64,000 nt of DNA, taken from Nocardioides sp. SLBN-35. GTDB lineage: Bacteria; Actinomycetota; Actinomycetes; Propionibacteriales; Nocardioidaceae. Below, in pieces: positions 1 through 8,044 of the stretch. The DNA lies in NCBI RefSeq assembly GCF_006715725.1, contig NZ_VFNU01000001.1, positions 434,001 through 498,000 of the forward strand, written 5' to 3'. Every line of letters begins with the position of its first letter. Position 1 is the stretch's first letter. Position numbers and translations under genes: made by a program. The notes beneath the pieces were generated by a model. The model saw nothing but the letters and a program-made list of their open reading frames with translations. It was not told where the DNA came from and ran no database searches.

Positions 1-974
1 CCGTCGTCTCGGAAGTGGTCGCGCGGCGCCATCGTGGAGATCATCATGGGCGCCTCGGTCTGGCCGAACAGCTGCGCCATCACCGGTCCGACCCGGGTGA
101 GCGCCTCCTCCAGCCGCCGGGCCGACATCGGCGCTGCGCCGTACCAGAAGCACTGCAGGGACGAGAGGTCCGTCGTGTCGAGGTCCGGGTGGTCGAGGAC
201 CATGTAGATCAGCGTCGGCGGCAAGAAGGTGTGGGTCACCCGGTGCTCGGCGACGGCCGCCAGGAAGCCGCCCACGTCGGGGGTCCGCATGACCACGATC
301 GAGCCGCCCGACGCCAGGACCGGGAAGCACAGCACGCCGGCCGCGTGGGTGAGCGGCGCGAGGGCGAGGTACGTCGGCCGGCCCGGTGCGGCGGGCCACG
401 GGTAGCCGATCAGGGTCAGCGCCGTCATCGTCTCGAGGTTGGTGCCGGTGAGCATGACGCCCTTGGGCCGGCCGGTGGTGCCGCCGGTGCCGACGATCAT
501 CGCCAGGTCGTCGTCGGCCGGGCGGTCGACGACCTCCATGCCGCAGGCGAGGAAGTCGTCCCACCCGAGCGCCCAGTCGAACGACCCGTCGAGGCAGACC
601 AGCGTGGTCACCGCGGGCAGGTCGCCGCGGATCTGGTCGACCAGCCCGGCGTACGACGCCTGGAAGATCAGCGTGGTGCACTCGAACAGGTCGAGCAGCT
701 CGCGGTTCTCGGCCGCCTCGTTGCGCGGGTTGACCGGGCACCACACGGCGCCGGCGCGGCTGATCCCGAACACGCAGGTGAACGCCACCGGGTCGTTCGA
801 GGCGAGGATCGCCACCTTGTCGCCCGGCGCGACGCCCCGTCCTGCGAGGGCGGACGCGATCCGTCCGGCGAGGCCTCCCACCTCGTCGTAGGTCCACGTC
901 CGCCCGTCGCAGACCAGGCAGGCCGCATCGCCCCCCAGCGACGCGCCCTTGTCCAGGTAGTCGACCAGCCGCAC
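1..974 (-). CDS. AMP-dependent acyl-CoA synthetase/ligase, 3-prime end outside window
   Basis: The reverse strand reads about 324 codons without a stop and runs off the left edge, so the C-terminal domain is missing. The A3 phosphate-binding motif TGGTTGRPKG lies near residue 160, and a later stretch FGQTEAPM matches the adenylation-domain motif that follows it. Such enzymes activate a carboxylic acid with ATP and join it to CoA. The GTG start at 974 is chosen because GAGGAGG lies a few bases upstream. It is the third gene of a run with the SDR and the saccharopine-dehydrogenase-like gene, suggesting fatty, aromatic or terpenoid acid catabolism. The substrate cannot be told. Confidence 0.85.
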   Translation of the reverse strand, partial: MRLVDYLDKGASLGGDAACLVCDGRTWTYDEVGGLAGRIASALAGRGVAPGDKVAILASNDPVAFTCVFGISRAGAVWCPVNPRNEAAENRELLDLFECTTLIFQASYAGLVDQIRGDLPAVTTLVCLDGSFDWALGWDDFLACGMEVVDRPADDDLAMIVGTGGTTGRPKGVMLTGTNLETMTALTLIGYPWPAAPGRPTYLALAPLTHAAGVLCFPVLASGGSIVVMRTPDVGGFLAAVAEHRVTHTFLPPTLIYMVLDHPDLDTTDLSSLQCFWYGAAPMSARRLEEALTRVGPVMAQLFGQTEAPMMISTMAPRDHFRDD

Positions 975-984
975 CGACGCCTCC

Positions 985-1149
985 TCAGCCTTGATCCGTC
1001 GCTTCGCGCCTGCTGCGCGCCGCCATACGGGCGCGCTGGCGGCGTTGCAGACGCTCGATGGTGCAACCAGACCGCCGTCGCGCCTGCGCCTTGCCATCCC
1101 ACCCGTCTGACGACGCTCGCGACGCCGCGAAGCGACCGATCAAGGCTCA
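985..1149. repeat. Intercistronic imperfect inverted repeat, 24-nt arms
   Basis: Arms at 985-1008 and 1126-1149 match at 22 of 24 positions when one is reversed. Between them a smaller hairpin can form, GTTGCA pairing with TGCAAC around 1043-1066. The right arm contains the TGA stop of the upstream gene (1147-1149) and the left arm ends just before the ribosome site of the ligase gene. In the transcript this would be a long structured spacer between two operon genes. It looks like a small non-coding mobile or REP-type element; function is inference. Confidence 0.7.
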
Positions 1150-2280
1150 GCCCTCGACCGTCAGCACCGGCTCGGCGACCAGGCCGAAGGCCCGCAGCTG
1201 GCCGAGCAGCGCGCGGTGGCCGAACGCCTTGCAGCCCGACGCGAACCCGACCCGCAGCGGTGGCTGCTGGAGCAGCGAGTACGCCGCGTAGGCCTGCAGG
1301 AGTCCGGTCTGCTTGTAGTTCTGGTTGCCGTGGATCACGCAGTGCGCGCGGCCGAGCGGGCCCGAGGCGTGCACGGAGTCGAGCGACTTGTTGAGCCGCG
1401 GGTTCTCGCGCGGCGGCATCTGGTTCATCACCTGGGCCGCCGTCGCGGTCAGCGCCTCGTCGCGCTCGGCCTCCGACATGTCCTTGGTCGCCTCCAGCGC
1501 GCCGGCGACGATCTGCGGGACGCCGTTCATCAGTGCCGCGTTGAACACACCCCCCTGGGCCTTGCAGTTCGCGACCCGCGGGTCCTTGCGGTACCAGACC
1601 GGGTGCGACGTCCCTCCCCATGGCAGCGAGAGCGCGAGCTCGTGCTGCCCGGGTACGACGAGCGGCACCAGGCCCTGCGTGGGGTCGAACTCGACGTACT
1701 GGTTCTGCTGGAGGAAGTGGGCCCTCGACGTCGCGGCGTTGACCAGGATGGTCTGCGTGGAGGCGATCGTGGGGGAGCCTCCCCAGAAGACCGCGATGTC
1801 GAGGGTGTCCAGGCCCGGCTTCTCGAGGCACAGCTCGGCCGCGATCTCGCCGGTCGTGTACATCTGAGCGATCCCGGGCGACAGCAGCAGGCCGGCGGCC
1901 GCGAAGTCCGCGCCCCAGCGCTCGTCGCAGGTGATCAGCCAGTCCTGCTCGCCGGTGGTGTCGAGGTAGTGAGTGCCGGCGGCGAGACAGGCCTCGACGA
2001 CCTCGGGGCCGTACTTGCTGAACGGGCCGACCGTGTTGCACACGACGGACGCGCCGCCGAACAGCTCGGTGAGCTCGTCGACCGAGTGGCCGACCTCGAC
2101 GATGTCGTAGTCGGCGGTCTCGATGCCGGGCACGTGCGCGTCCATCGAGTCCTTCAGCTTGTCGGCCGAGCGGCCGGCGGCGACGAAGGGCACGCCGAAC
2201 TCGCGCAGGTACTCGCAGATCAGCCGGCCGGTGTAGCCGGAGGCGCCGTAGACGACGACGGGCTTGTCGGTGGTGGTCAT
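1147..2280 (-). CDS. Saccharopine dehydrogenase-like NAD(P)-binding protein
   Basis: The 377-residue protein opens with a Rossmann nucleotide-binding motif, GASGYTGR at residues 12-19, as in saccharopine dehydrogenase-like and trans-acting enoyl reductase-like proteins. I think it belongs to the group carrying a DUF5938-type C-terminal half, though I cannot confirm this. It probably carries out a redox step on an acyl or cyclic substrate. Its ATG lies one base after the stop of the SDR gene, so translation of the two is probably coupled. The downstream ligase is separated by a 170-bp structured spacer. Exact reaction unknown. Confidence 0.75.
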   Translation of the reverse strand: MTTTDKPVVVYGASGYTGRLICEYLREFGVPFVAAGRSADKLKDSMDAHVPGIETADYDIVEVGHSVDELTELFGGASVVCNTVGPFSKYGPEVVEACLAAGTHYLDTTGEQDWLITCDERWGADFAAAGLLLSPGIAQMYTTGEIAAELCLEKPGLDTLDIAVFWGGSPTIASTQTILVNAATSRAHFLQQNQYVEFDPTQGLVPLVVPGQHELALSLPWGGTSHPVWYRKDPRVANCKAQGGVFNAALMNGVPQIVAGALEATKDMSEAERDEALTATAAQVMNQMPPRENPRLNKSLDSVHASGPLGRAHCVIHGNQNYKQTGLLQAYAAYSLLQQPPLRVGFASGCKAFGHRALLGQLRAFGLVAEPVLTVEG

Positions 2281-2281
2281 C

Positions 2282-3070
2282 TCACATCCCCATTCCGCCG
2301 TCGACCGGCAGGCCGGCGCCGTTGACGAACTGCGCCCGGTCGGAGGCGAGGAAGGCGACCGCGTCGGCGATCTCGTCCTCGGTGGCCAACCGGCCCGACG
2401 GCGTCAGCGCGACGACGCCCGCGACCGCCTCCTCGGGTGAGGGGAACAGCCCGAGCGTGGTCATCTCGTTGGCCAGGCCGGCGCCCATCTCGTTGGGGAC
2501 CAGGCCGGGGTAGACGCAGTTGACCCGGACGCCGAGCCCGAGCTTGCCACTCTCCATCGCGGCGATCCGGGTGATCCGGTCGACCGCGGACTTCGAGGCG
2601 GAGTACGCCGACAGCGCCGGGAAGGCGATGGTCGCGGCGACCGAGGCGATGTTGATGACGACGCCGCCCTTGCCGGCCGCGCCGCCCGGGCCCATGGTGC
2701 GGAAGGCGTGCTTGATGCCGAGCGAGGTGCCGACGACGTTGACGTCGAGGATCCGGCGTACGACGTCGGGATCGAGGTCGACGAAGAGTCCGGCGACCTC
2801 GATGCCGGCGTTGTTGACCAGGATGTCGAGGCCGCCCGCCTGCTCGACCGCCGCGGCGACGGCGGCGGCCCAGGAGTCGTCCTGGGTGACGTCGAGGTGG
2901 ACGAAGTGGCCGCCGACCGCGTCGGCGACCTCCTTGCCCTTGGCGTCCTGGAGGTCGGCGACCACGACGGTGGCACCGGCGGCGGCGAGGTGCTCCGCGA
3001 ACTTCCGGCCCAGGCCCTGGGCGCCGCCGGTGACGAGCGCGGTGCGCCCGGCGAGCTCTGCTTCGGTCAT
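2282..3070 (-). CDS. Short-chain dehydrogenase/reductase (SDR)
   Basis: A classical SDR of 262 residues: cofactor motif TGGAQGLG at 14-21, NNAG at 86-89, and the catalytic set Ser143, Tyr156 and Lys160 in YSASK. It should oxidise or reduce an alcohol/ketone with NAD(P), as in 3-hydroxyacyl or 3-oxoacyl steps. The ATG at 3070 is preferred over longer frames because AAGGAG precedes it and the Rossmann fold begins right after. It is the first gene of the leftward operon, divergent from a TetR gene that very likely controls it through the three operators in between. Confidence 0.88.
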   Translation of the reverse strand: MTEAELAGRTALVTGGAQGLGRKFAEHLAAAGATVVVADLQDAKGKEVADAVGGHFVHLDVTQDDSWAAAVAAAVEQAGGLDILVNNAGIEVAGLFVDLDPDVVRRILDVNVVGTSLGIKHAFRTMGPGGAAGKGGVVINIASVAATIAFPALSAYSASKSAVDRITRIAAMESGKLGLGVRVNCVYPGLVPNEMGAGLANEMTTLGLFPSPEEAVAGVVALTPSGRLATEDEIADAVAFLASDRAQFVNGAGLPVDGGMGM

Positions 3071-3126
3071 GGTGTGCGACTCCTTCGTCGTGCTCGTGGG
3101 TGACGTGGGCCACACAACTCCGTTTC

Positions 3127-3186
3127 CTTGACGACTGTCAAGACTTCTCTGGACGATCGTCAAGAAAAATCTGGGCGATCGTCCAG
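3127..3186. promoter_or_regulatory. Three tandem TetR-type operators at 22-bp period
   Basis: Three 16-bp near-palindromes, CTTGACGACTGTCAAG (3127-3142), CTGGACGATCGTCAAG (3149-3164) and CTGGGCGATCGTCCAG (3171-3186), start exactly 22 bp apart with 6-bp spacers. They fill the gap between the divergent SDR operon and TetR gene. Two helical turns per repeat would place three bound dimers on the same DNA face. Assignment to the neighbouring TetR protein is inference from position. Confidence 0.8.
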
Positions 3187-3218
3187 AGATGGCCACGGAG
3201 GCGGTAGGGTCGGGCCCC

Positions 3219-3872
3219 ATGACGACAGCGACCGCGCGTCGTACGCCCGCCGACAAGCACGACGAGCGGCGTCGCGCCCTGGCCGACTCGGCCCTGCGGA
3301 CCCTCGGCGAGCTCGGCTACGCGCGCGCCAGCCTGCGCGAGATCGCCAACAACTCCGAGTTCTCCCACGGCGTCGTCCACTACTACTTCCACGACAAGCT
3401 CGAGCTGATCGTCTACTGCGTGCGCCAGTACAAGGCCACCTGCGTGCACCGCTACGACGGCGTCGTCGCCGACGCGACCACCCCCGAGGGCCTGGTCGAG
3501 GCGTTCGCCGACAAGCTCGCCGAGACCATCGTCGACGAGGCGCCGATGCACCGGCTCTGGTACGACCTGCGCTCCCAGAGCATGTTCGAGGAGAGCCTGC
3601 GCGAGGCCGTCCTGCAGATCGACCAGACGCTCGAGGACATGGTCTGGCGGGTCGTCTCGACCTACGCCGAGCTCGCCGGGCGGCCCGCCGCGATGACCCC
3701 GCACGTCACCTACGGCCTGCTCGACGGCCTGTTCCAGCAGGCGCTCCTCGGCTACCTCTGCGAGAGGGAGGGCGTGCTCGACGACCTGCGCGCCCAGGTC
3801 CGCGAGCTGATGCCGGTGCTGCTCGGCACGGAGCCGGCCGCGTCGACGCGTCGGGCGAAGTCCGAGCGGTAG
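3219..3872 (+). CDS. TetR family transcriptional regulator
   Basis: About 217 residues with an N-terminal TetR helix-turn-helix (LREIANNSEFSHGVVHYYFHDK) and a C-terminal ligand-binding domain. An in-frame ATG at 3189 exists but directly abuts the third operator, so the ATG at 3219 is preferred; its ribosome site is weak. It likely represses itself and the divergent SDR/ligase operon, with an acyl-CoA or related intermediate as inducer (inference). Its last 121 bp are overlapped on the other strand by the C-terminal tail of the convergent GlxA-type gene. Confidence 0.85.
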   Translation: MTTATARRTPADKHDERRRALADSALRTLGELGYARASLREIANNSEFSHGVVHYYFHDKLELIVYCVRQYKATCVHRYDGVVADATTPEGLVEAFADKLAETIVDEAPMHRLWYDLRSQSMFEESLREAVLQIDQTLEDMVWRVVSTYAELAGRPAAMTPHVTYGLLDGLFQQALLGYLCEREGVLDDLRAQVRELMPVLLGTEPAASTRRAKSER

Positions 3873-4798
3873 CGGGTCGGGGTCACCCCGAGCGCGGCGG
3901 TGAAGTGGGTCCGCAGCCGGGCCGCCGTACCGAAGCCGACGCGGCGGGCGACCTCGTCGACGCCGAGGGCGGTGGTCTCCAGCAGGTCCTGGGCGCGGGC
4001 CACCCGTTGGGCGACCAGCCAGGGGTGCACGCTGGAGCCGGTGCGCGCCCGGAACGCGCGGGTGAAGGCGCTGCGGCTCATGCAGGCATGGCCGGCGAGC
4101 GCGTCGATGCCGAGCGGGGTGTCGAGGGAGCCGGCCGCCCAGGCCATGGCGCGGGCGACGGCGTCGTCGGAGGCCTCGGGGACCGGGGTCTCGATGTACT
4201 GGGCCTGACCGCCGGCCCGGTGGGGCGCCGCGACGATCCGGCGCGCGACCCGGGTGGCGGTGGACTGTCCGGCTCGCTGGGCCAGGACGTGGAGGCAGGT
4301 GTCCACCCCTGCCGTCGCGCCGGCGCCGGTGATGACCGAGCCCTCGTCGACGTACAGCGTCTCGGGGCGCAGCTCGACCGCCGGGAACCGGCGGCGGAAG
4401 GTGTCGGCCCACTGCCAGTGCGTGGTCGCGGCGCGGCCGTCGAGCAGGCCGGCGTCGGCGAGCACGAACACGCCGAGGCACAGCCCGACCACCTGGGCAC
4501 CGCGGTCGTGGGCGGCGCGCAGGGCCGCGAGCATGGGCTCGGGGGCGGGCCGCTCGGGGTCGTTCCACCACGGCATCACGACGATGTCGGCCCGCGCGAC
4601 CGCGTCGAGGCCGTGCTCGACGGTGATCGCGTAGCTGGCCGAGGTCCGCAGCGGACCGGGGCGTACGGCGGCCAGCTCGATCGGCCACGGCGTCATCTCG
4701 CCGACCGGCTGCTCGGCGCCCCACACCAGCGACGGCACGGACAGGTGGAACGGGCTGATCCCCTCCACGGCGATCACGGCGACCCGCGGTGGCGCCAC
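3752..4798 (-). CDS. GlxA family regulator: DJ-1/PfpI domain plus AraC helix-turn-helix
   Basis: The 348-residue protein has an N-terminal DJ-1/PfpI-like domain (about 5-170, elbow GLCLGVFVLADAG and the family stretch ATTHW) and a C-terminal AraC DNA-binding domain (about 215-310). Such proteins usually act as transcriptional activators sensing small molecules rather than as enzymes. The GTG start has GGAGG seven bases upstream. The isochorismatase-like gene reads away from it, a common pairing, so control of that gene is likely. The last 40 or so residues are low in family character and lie antisense to the 3-prime end of the TetR gene. Confidence 0.87.
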   Translation of the reverse strand: MAPPRVAVIAVEGISPFHLSVPSLVWGAEQPVGEMTPWPIELAAVRPGPLRTSASYAITVEHGLDAVARADIVVMPWWNDPERPAPEPMLAALRAAHDRGAQVVGLCLGVFVLADAGLLDGRAATTHWQWADTFRRRFPAVELRPETLYVDEGSVITGAGATAGVDTCLHVLAQRAGQSTATRVARRIVAAPHRAGGQAQYIETPVPEASDDAVARAMAWAAGSLDTPLGIDALAGHACMSRSAFTRAFRARTGSSVHPWLVAQRVARAQDLLETTALGVDEVARRVGFGTAARLRTHFTAALGVTPTRYRSDFARRVDAAGSVPSSTGISSRTWARRSSSTPSLSQR

Positions 4799-4903
4799 GT
4801 CGTACCTCCGGCCGATGTCGATGACAGGCGACCCGATTCGACCTGTTGAGTGTGTTTCGGGTCAGCCACCATGGAAGCACCCCACCGCTGGAAAGGAAAC
4901 CCC

Positions 4904-5494
4904 ATGACCTCGACCCCGCTCCGCACCCTCGGCGGCGCCGCCGACGTCCCCGCCACCCTCGCCGACGCGACGGTGGTCCTCATCGACTACCAGGTCACCT
5001 ACACGACCGGCGCGATGGAGCTGGAGGGCTGGGACGCCGCGCTCGACCGGGCCGCCGACCTGCTCGGCAAGGCCCGCGCGGCCGGCGCGACCGTCGTCCA
5101 CGTCCAGCACGACGACGGCCCCGGCAGCCTCTACGACGTCTCCACCGGGATCGGCTCGATCCACGACAGGATGCGCCCGGTCGAGGGCGAGGCGGTGGTC
5201 ACCAAGGGTGCGCCCAACTCGTTCCACGGCACCGACCTCGCGGACCTCCTCGAGGCGGCCGGCAACCAGCAGGTCGTGCTCGCCGGTTTCATGACCCACA
5301 TGTGCGTCACGTTCACCGCCGAGGGCGCCCTCCTGCGCGGGTACGACGTCACCGTGGTCGCCGACGCCTGTGCGACCCGCTCGCTGCCGAGCGCCGCCGG
5401 CGACGTGCCCGCCGCGCAGCTGCATGCCGCGGCGCTGGCCACCATCGGCGACGTCTACGGCACCGTCGTGGGCTCGGTCGCCGACCTCATCTAG
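4904..5494 (+). CDS. Isochorismatase-family cysteine hydrolase
   Basis: The 196-residue protein has the family triad: Asp28 in LIDYQ, Lys101 in TKGAPNSF and nucleophile Cys134 in THMCVT. Members hydrolyse amides or related bonds, for example nicotinamide or N-carbamoyl compounds; the substrate here is unknown. Start chosen at 4904, where AAAGGAAA precedes the ATG; an upstream in-frame ATG at 4850 lacks such a site. It faces the GlxA-type regulator across about 105 bp. Its TAG stop shares the four bases CTAG with the stop of the convergent sigma factor gene. Confidence 0.88.
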   Translation: MTSTPLRTLGGAADVPATLADATVVLIDYQVTYTTGAMELEGWDAALDRAADLLGKARAAGATVVHVQHDDGPGSLYDVSTGIGSIHDRMRPVEGEAVVTKGAPNSFHGTDLADLLEAAGNQQVVLAGFMTHMCVTFTAEGALLRGYDVTVVADACATRSLPSAAGDVPAAQLHAAALATIGDVYGTVVGSVADLI

Positions 5495-6360
5495 GCGTCG
5501 CGGCTCAGCACGATCTCCTCGGTGAGCGAGGTGAGCTTGGCCGGGTTGCGGACCACGAGGATCTGCTTGATCCGGCCGTCCTCGACCTCCAGGCTGATCG
5601 CGGTGACCTCGCCGCGCGCTTCGATCCGGGCGCCGAGCGAGCCGTTGATCCAGACCGGCTCGATGACCCCGTCCGGGGCGAAGGTGGCGAAGTTCGCCAG
5701 CAGCCGGGCCACGGGCTCGGAGCCGTGCAGGGGCTTGCGGATCGCCTGGGCGACGCCGCCGTGGTCGGCCAGCAGCACCACGTCGGGCGCCAGCGAGTCG
5801 AGCAGCGCCTGGAGGTCGCCGCCCTGCACCGCGGCCAGGAAGCTGGCGACGACGGCCTGCTGCTCGCCGCGGTCGACGTCGACCCGCGGCCGGCGCGCCG
5901 CGACGTGGTTGCGGGCCCGGGTGGCGATCTGGCGGACCGCGGCCGACGTCTTGCCGACGGCGGTCGCGATCTCGTCGTACGGCAGCTCGAAGACCTCGCG
6001 CAGCACGAACACCGCGCGCTCGGTCGGCCCCAGCGTCTCGAGGACGGTGAGCATCGCCATCGACACGCTGTCGGCGAGCTCGACGTCCTCGGCGACGTCG
6101 GGGGCGGTGAGCAGCGGCTCGGGGAGCCACTCGCCGACGTAGTCCTCGCGGCGCCGGCTCAGCGTGCGCAGCCGGTTGAGCGCTTGTCGGGTGACGATCC
6201 GGACCAGGTACGCGCGCGGCTCGTTCACCTGCGCCTGGTCCACGTCCGCCCACCGCAGCCAGGTCTCCTGCACGACGTCCTCGGCATCGGCCGCGGAGCC
6301 GAGCATCTCGTAGGCGACCGTGAAGAGCAGGTTGCGGTGGGCGACGAAGGGATCGCTCAT
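5491..6360 (-). CDS. ECF41-type sigma factor with SnoaL-like C-terminal domain
   Basis: Residues 1-160 hold sigma-70 regions 2 and 4. The linker motif YVGEWLPEPL (74-83) and a C-terminal SnoaL/NTF2-like extension with NPAKL (272-276) are hallmarks of group ECF41, where the extension regulates activity. The 289-residue length fits. Its start overlaps the stop of the carboxymuconolactone decarboxylase gene by four bases. In this family the neighbouring oxidoreductase, decarboxylase or epimerase gene is the main target, and the promoter upstream of that gene matches the known ECF41 consensus. Confidence 0.92.
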   Translation of the reverse strand: MSDPFVAHRNLLFTVAYEMLGSAADAEDVVQETWLRWADVDQAQVNEPRAYLVRIVTRQALNRLRTLSRRREDYVGEWLPEPLLTAPDVAEDVELADSVSMAMLTVLETLGPTERAVFVLREVFELPYDEIATAVGKTSAAVRQIATRARNHVAARRPRVDVDRGEQQAVVASFLAAVQGGDLQALLDSLAPDVVLLADHGGVAQAIRKPLHGSEPVARLLANFATFAPDGVIEPVWINGSLGARIEARGEVTAISLEVEDGRIKQILVVRNPAKLTSLTEEIVLSRDA

Positions 6361-6950
6361 GCCGGCGAGCCTACGGCGGGCCGCTCGGCGAGCGGCTTCA
6401 TGCCGCAGGCCGAGGCGAAGCCCTCGGACTCGATGCCCAGCGCGGTGTTGGACCGGGTGGTCATGTTCGCGAAGCCGATCACCGTGGTGAGCTCGATCAG
6501 GCCGGCCGGGCCCAGGGCGGAGAGCAGCGGCTCGACCATCTCGTCGGTGACCGCAGGCGGAGTCTGGCTGGCCGCCTCGGCGTACTCCAGCACCTGGCGC
6601 TCCAGCGTCGAGAAGACCGTGGAGGCCCGCCAGTTCGGGACCTCGCGTGCCTTGTCGAGGTCGAGGCCCTTGTCACGGGCCATGAAGTAGTTGAAGTCGA
6701 GGCACCACGAGCAGCCGACCAGGGAGGCGACGGCCATGTGGGCGTAGGTCTTGAGGGTCTCGTCGCACTCGTCCCACTTCTGCAGCTTCTGGCCGTAGGA
6801 CATGCTCGCCTTCAGGGCGGGCTGGTGGTGCCACATGACACCGAGCGACTCCGGCACGCTGCCGAACATCTTGGCGGCGAACCTCTTGACGACGGCACCG
6901 AAGAGGCCGTTGATCGGGGCGGCGGGGATGCGGGTTCCTGAGGTGGTCAT
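6357..6950 (-). CDS. Carboxymuconolactone decarboxylase/AhpD-like protein, ECF41 partner
   Basis: The 197-residue protein has the AhpD-like core with a redox CxxC, seen as CSWC in LVGCSWCLDFNYF. The family includes decarboxylases and peroxidase-linked thiol proteins; the role of the ECF41-linked members is not settled. The start at 6950 is chosen because it lies just after a near-perfect ECF41 promoter; a longer frame to 7031 would run through that promoter. No clear ribosome site precedes the ATG, so the mRNA may be leaderless. The sigma factor gene follows with a 4-bp overlap. Confidence 0.88.
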   Translation of the reverse strand: MTTSGTRIPAAPINGLFGAVVKRFAAKMFGSVPESLGVMWHHQPALKASMSYGQKLQKWDECDETLKTYAHMAVASLVGCSWCLDFNYFMARDKGLDLDKAREVPNWRASTVFSTLERQVLEYAEAASQTPPAVTDEMVEPLLSALGPAGLIELTTVIGFANMTTRSNTALGIESEGFASACGMKPLAERPAVGSPA

Positions 6951-6958
6951 GCCATCAA

Positions 6959-6985
6959 GACACCGGCCGGGTGCCGGGTGTGACA
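6959..6985 (-). promoter_or_regulatory. ECF41 promoter
   Basis: Reading leftward, TGTCACA (6985-6979) is followed after exactly 16 bp by TGTC (6962-6959). The published ECF41 consensus is TGTCACA, a 16-bp class spacer, then CGTC. Transcription would begin within a few bases of the ATG at 6950. It drives the decarboxylase and its own sigma gene, an autoregulatory loop (inference). Confidence 0.75.
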
Positions 6986-7003
6986 GCCGATCACCGATGA
7001 GGG

Positions 7004-7942
7004 TTACGGCTTCGCGCGGAAGGCCACCCACGCATCGCTCATCCGCTGGGCCTGGCCCTCGGTGAACATGTTCATGCAGGAGTCCTGGGTGTAGTCCATG
7101 AAGTTGTGGATCGGGTCGAGGCCCGGGGCCGAGCAGGTGTCGGCGCCCTCCGGGCAGTCGAACTGCGCGGTCGCCTCGCGCGGGGTGTCGGCCACGCCGT
7201 CGCCGGACGCCGAGCAGCCGCCCTGGAAGGTGTGCTCGAGCATCAGCCAGTGCCCGACCTCGTGGGTCAGGGTGTCGCCGAGGGAGTACTTGCCGGCGGT
7301 GCCGCCCGGCATCGACTCGTCGAGCATCACGACGCCGTCGATGTAGTCGCGGCCGTTGTTGTAGCCCTTCGGGAAGTACGCCCAGCCGAGCAGGCCGTCG
7401 CCGATGTCGGCCGTGTAGACGTTGAGGACCGTCGAGTCGCCGGTGTGGAGCGCCTGCTTCATGTCGCGCTCGGTCTTGCCGGGCGTCACCGTGCGCCAGG
7501 CCGGGTTGTCGACGAACCGGATCGAGTCGAGCGCGAACCGGAACGGGGTGTCGGCGGCGTCCGCCGCGGTCTGCCCGGAGTAGGACGCGTTGAGCACGTC
7601 CATCTGCGCGTGCACCATGCTCGCGAGCCGGTCCCGGTCGGCCTGGCTGGCGCCGTCGGTGATCACGTGGAAGACCGTCTTGACGGTGACCGTGCCGTTG
7701 CCGAGGTAGGGCGAGTCCTTGATGACGCCGTACTTCTTGGCCTCGTTCTTCGGGTACAGCTCCGGCTCAGCGGCGTGCGAACCCTCGGCCACCCGGGCGG
7801 CCGAGCCGTCCCGGCAGTCGGCGACGCCCGGGGAGGCGGCGCCGGCGCTCGCCACCGTGGGCACGGCGGACGCGAGTGGTACGGCGAGCATCAGGGAGCC
7901 GGCAGCGACCCCGAGCATCCGGTGCAGGGTGGTGTGGCGCAT
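7004..7942 (-). CDS. Secreted zinc metalloprotease, M43 (pappalysin/cytophagalysin) type
   Basis: The 312-residue protein begins with an arginine-containing signal peptide and hydrophobic stretch (about 1-34). The extended zinc motif HEVGHWLMLEH places ligands at His227, His231 and His237 with Glu228 as catalytic base, and MDYTQDSCM supplies the Met-turn typical of metzincins. Several cysteines (GGCSAS, FDCPEG, DTCSAP, DSCM) suggest disulfides after export. It is a single gene ending 20 bp before the ECF41 promoter of the next gene. Substrate unknown. Confidence 0.9.
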   Translation of the reverse strand: MRHTTLHRMLGVAAGSLMLAVPLASAVPTVASAGAASPGVADCRDGSAARVAEGSHAAEPELYPKNEAKKYGVIKDSPYLGNGTVTVKTVFHVITDGASQADRDRLASMVHAQMDVLNASYSGQTAADAADTPFRFALDSIRFVDNPAWRTVTPGKTERDMKQALHTGDSTVLNVYTADIGDGLLGWAYFPKGYNNGRDYIDGVVMLDESMPGGTAGKYSLGDTLTHEVGHWLMLEHTFQGGCSASGDGVADTPREATAQFDCPEGADTCSAPGLDPIHNFMDYTQDSCMNMFTEGQAQRMSDAWVAFRAKP

Positions 7943-7996
7943 GGCCCGACCCTAGGACGGCGACCGGGTGTTGTCAGCCCCCTGATGCCGCGTCGA

Positions 7997-8044
7997 TCAG
8001 CCGTTCCCGAGCAGGTCCTCTATGGTGGCGATCTCGGCCGCCTA
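7997..8044 (-). other. In-frame amber codon followed by lost DUF305 C-terminus
   Basis: After the TAG at 8044-8042 the same frame continues for 14 codons, AAEIATIEDLLGNG, and ends at TGA (7999-7997). DUF305 proteins normally end with a helix of this kind, with Gln preceding the Ala/Glu-Ile stretch. A single C-to-T change of CAG would give the TAG. The conserved end therefore appears cut off, unless the codon is read through. Confidence 0.75.

Noticed and set aside
2282..3256. A 324-residue version of the SDR with a longer N-terminus
   Set aside because: The extension would run through the three operators and part of the TetR gene; the ATG at 3070 has a good ribosome site and standard SDR start.
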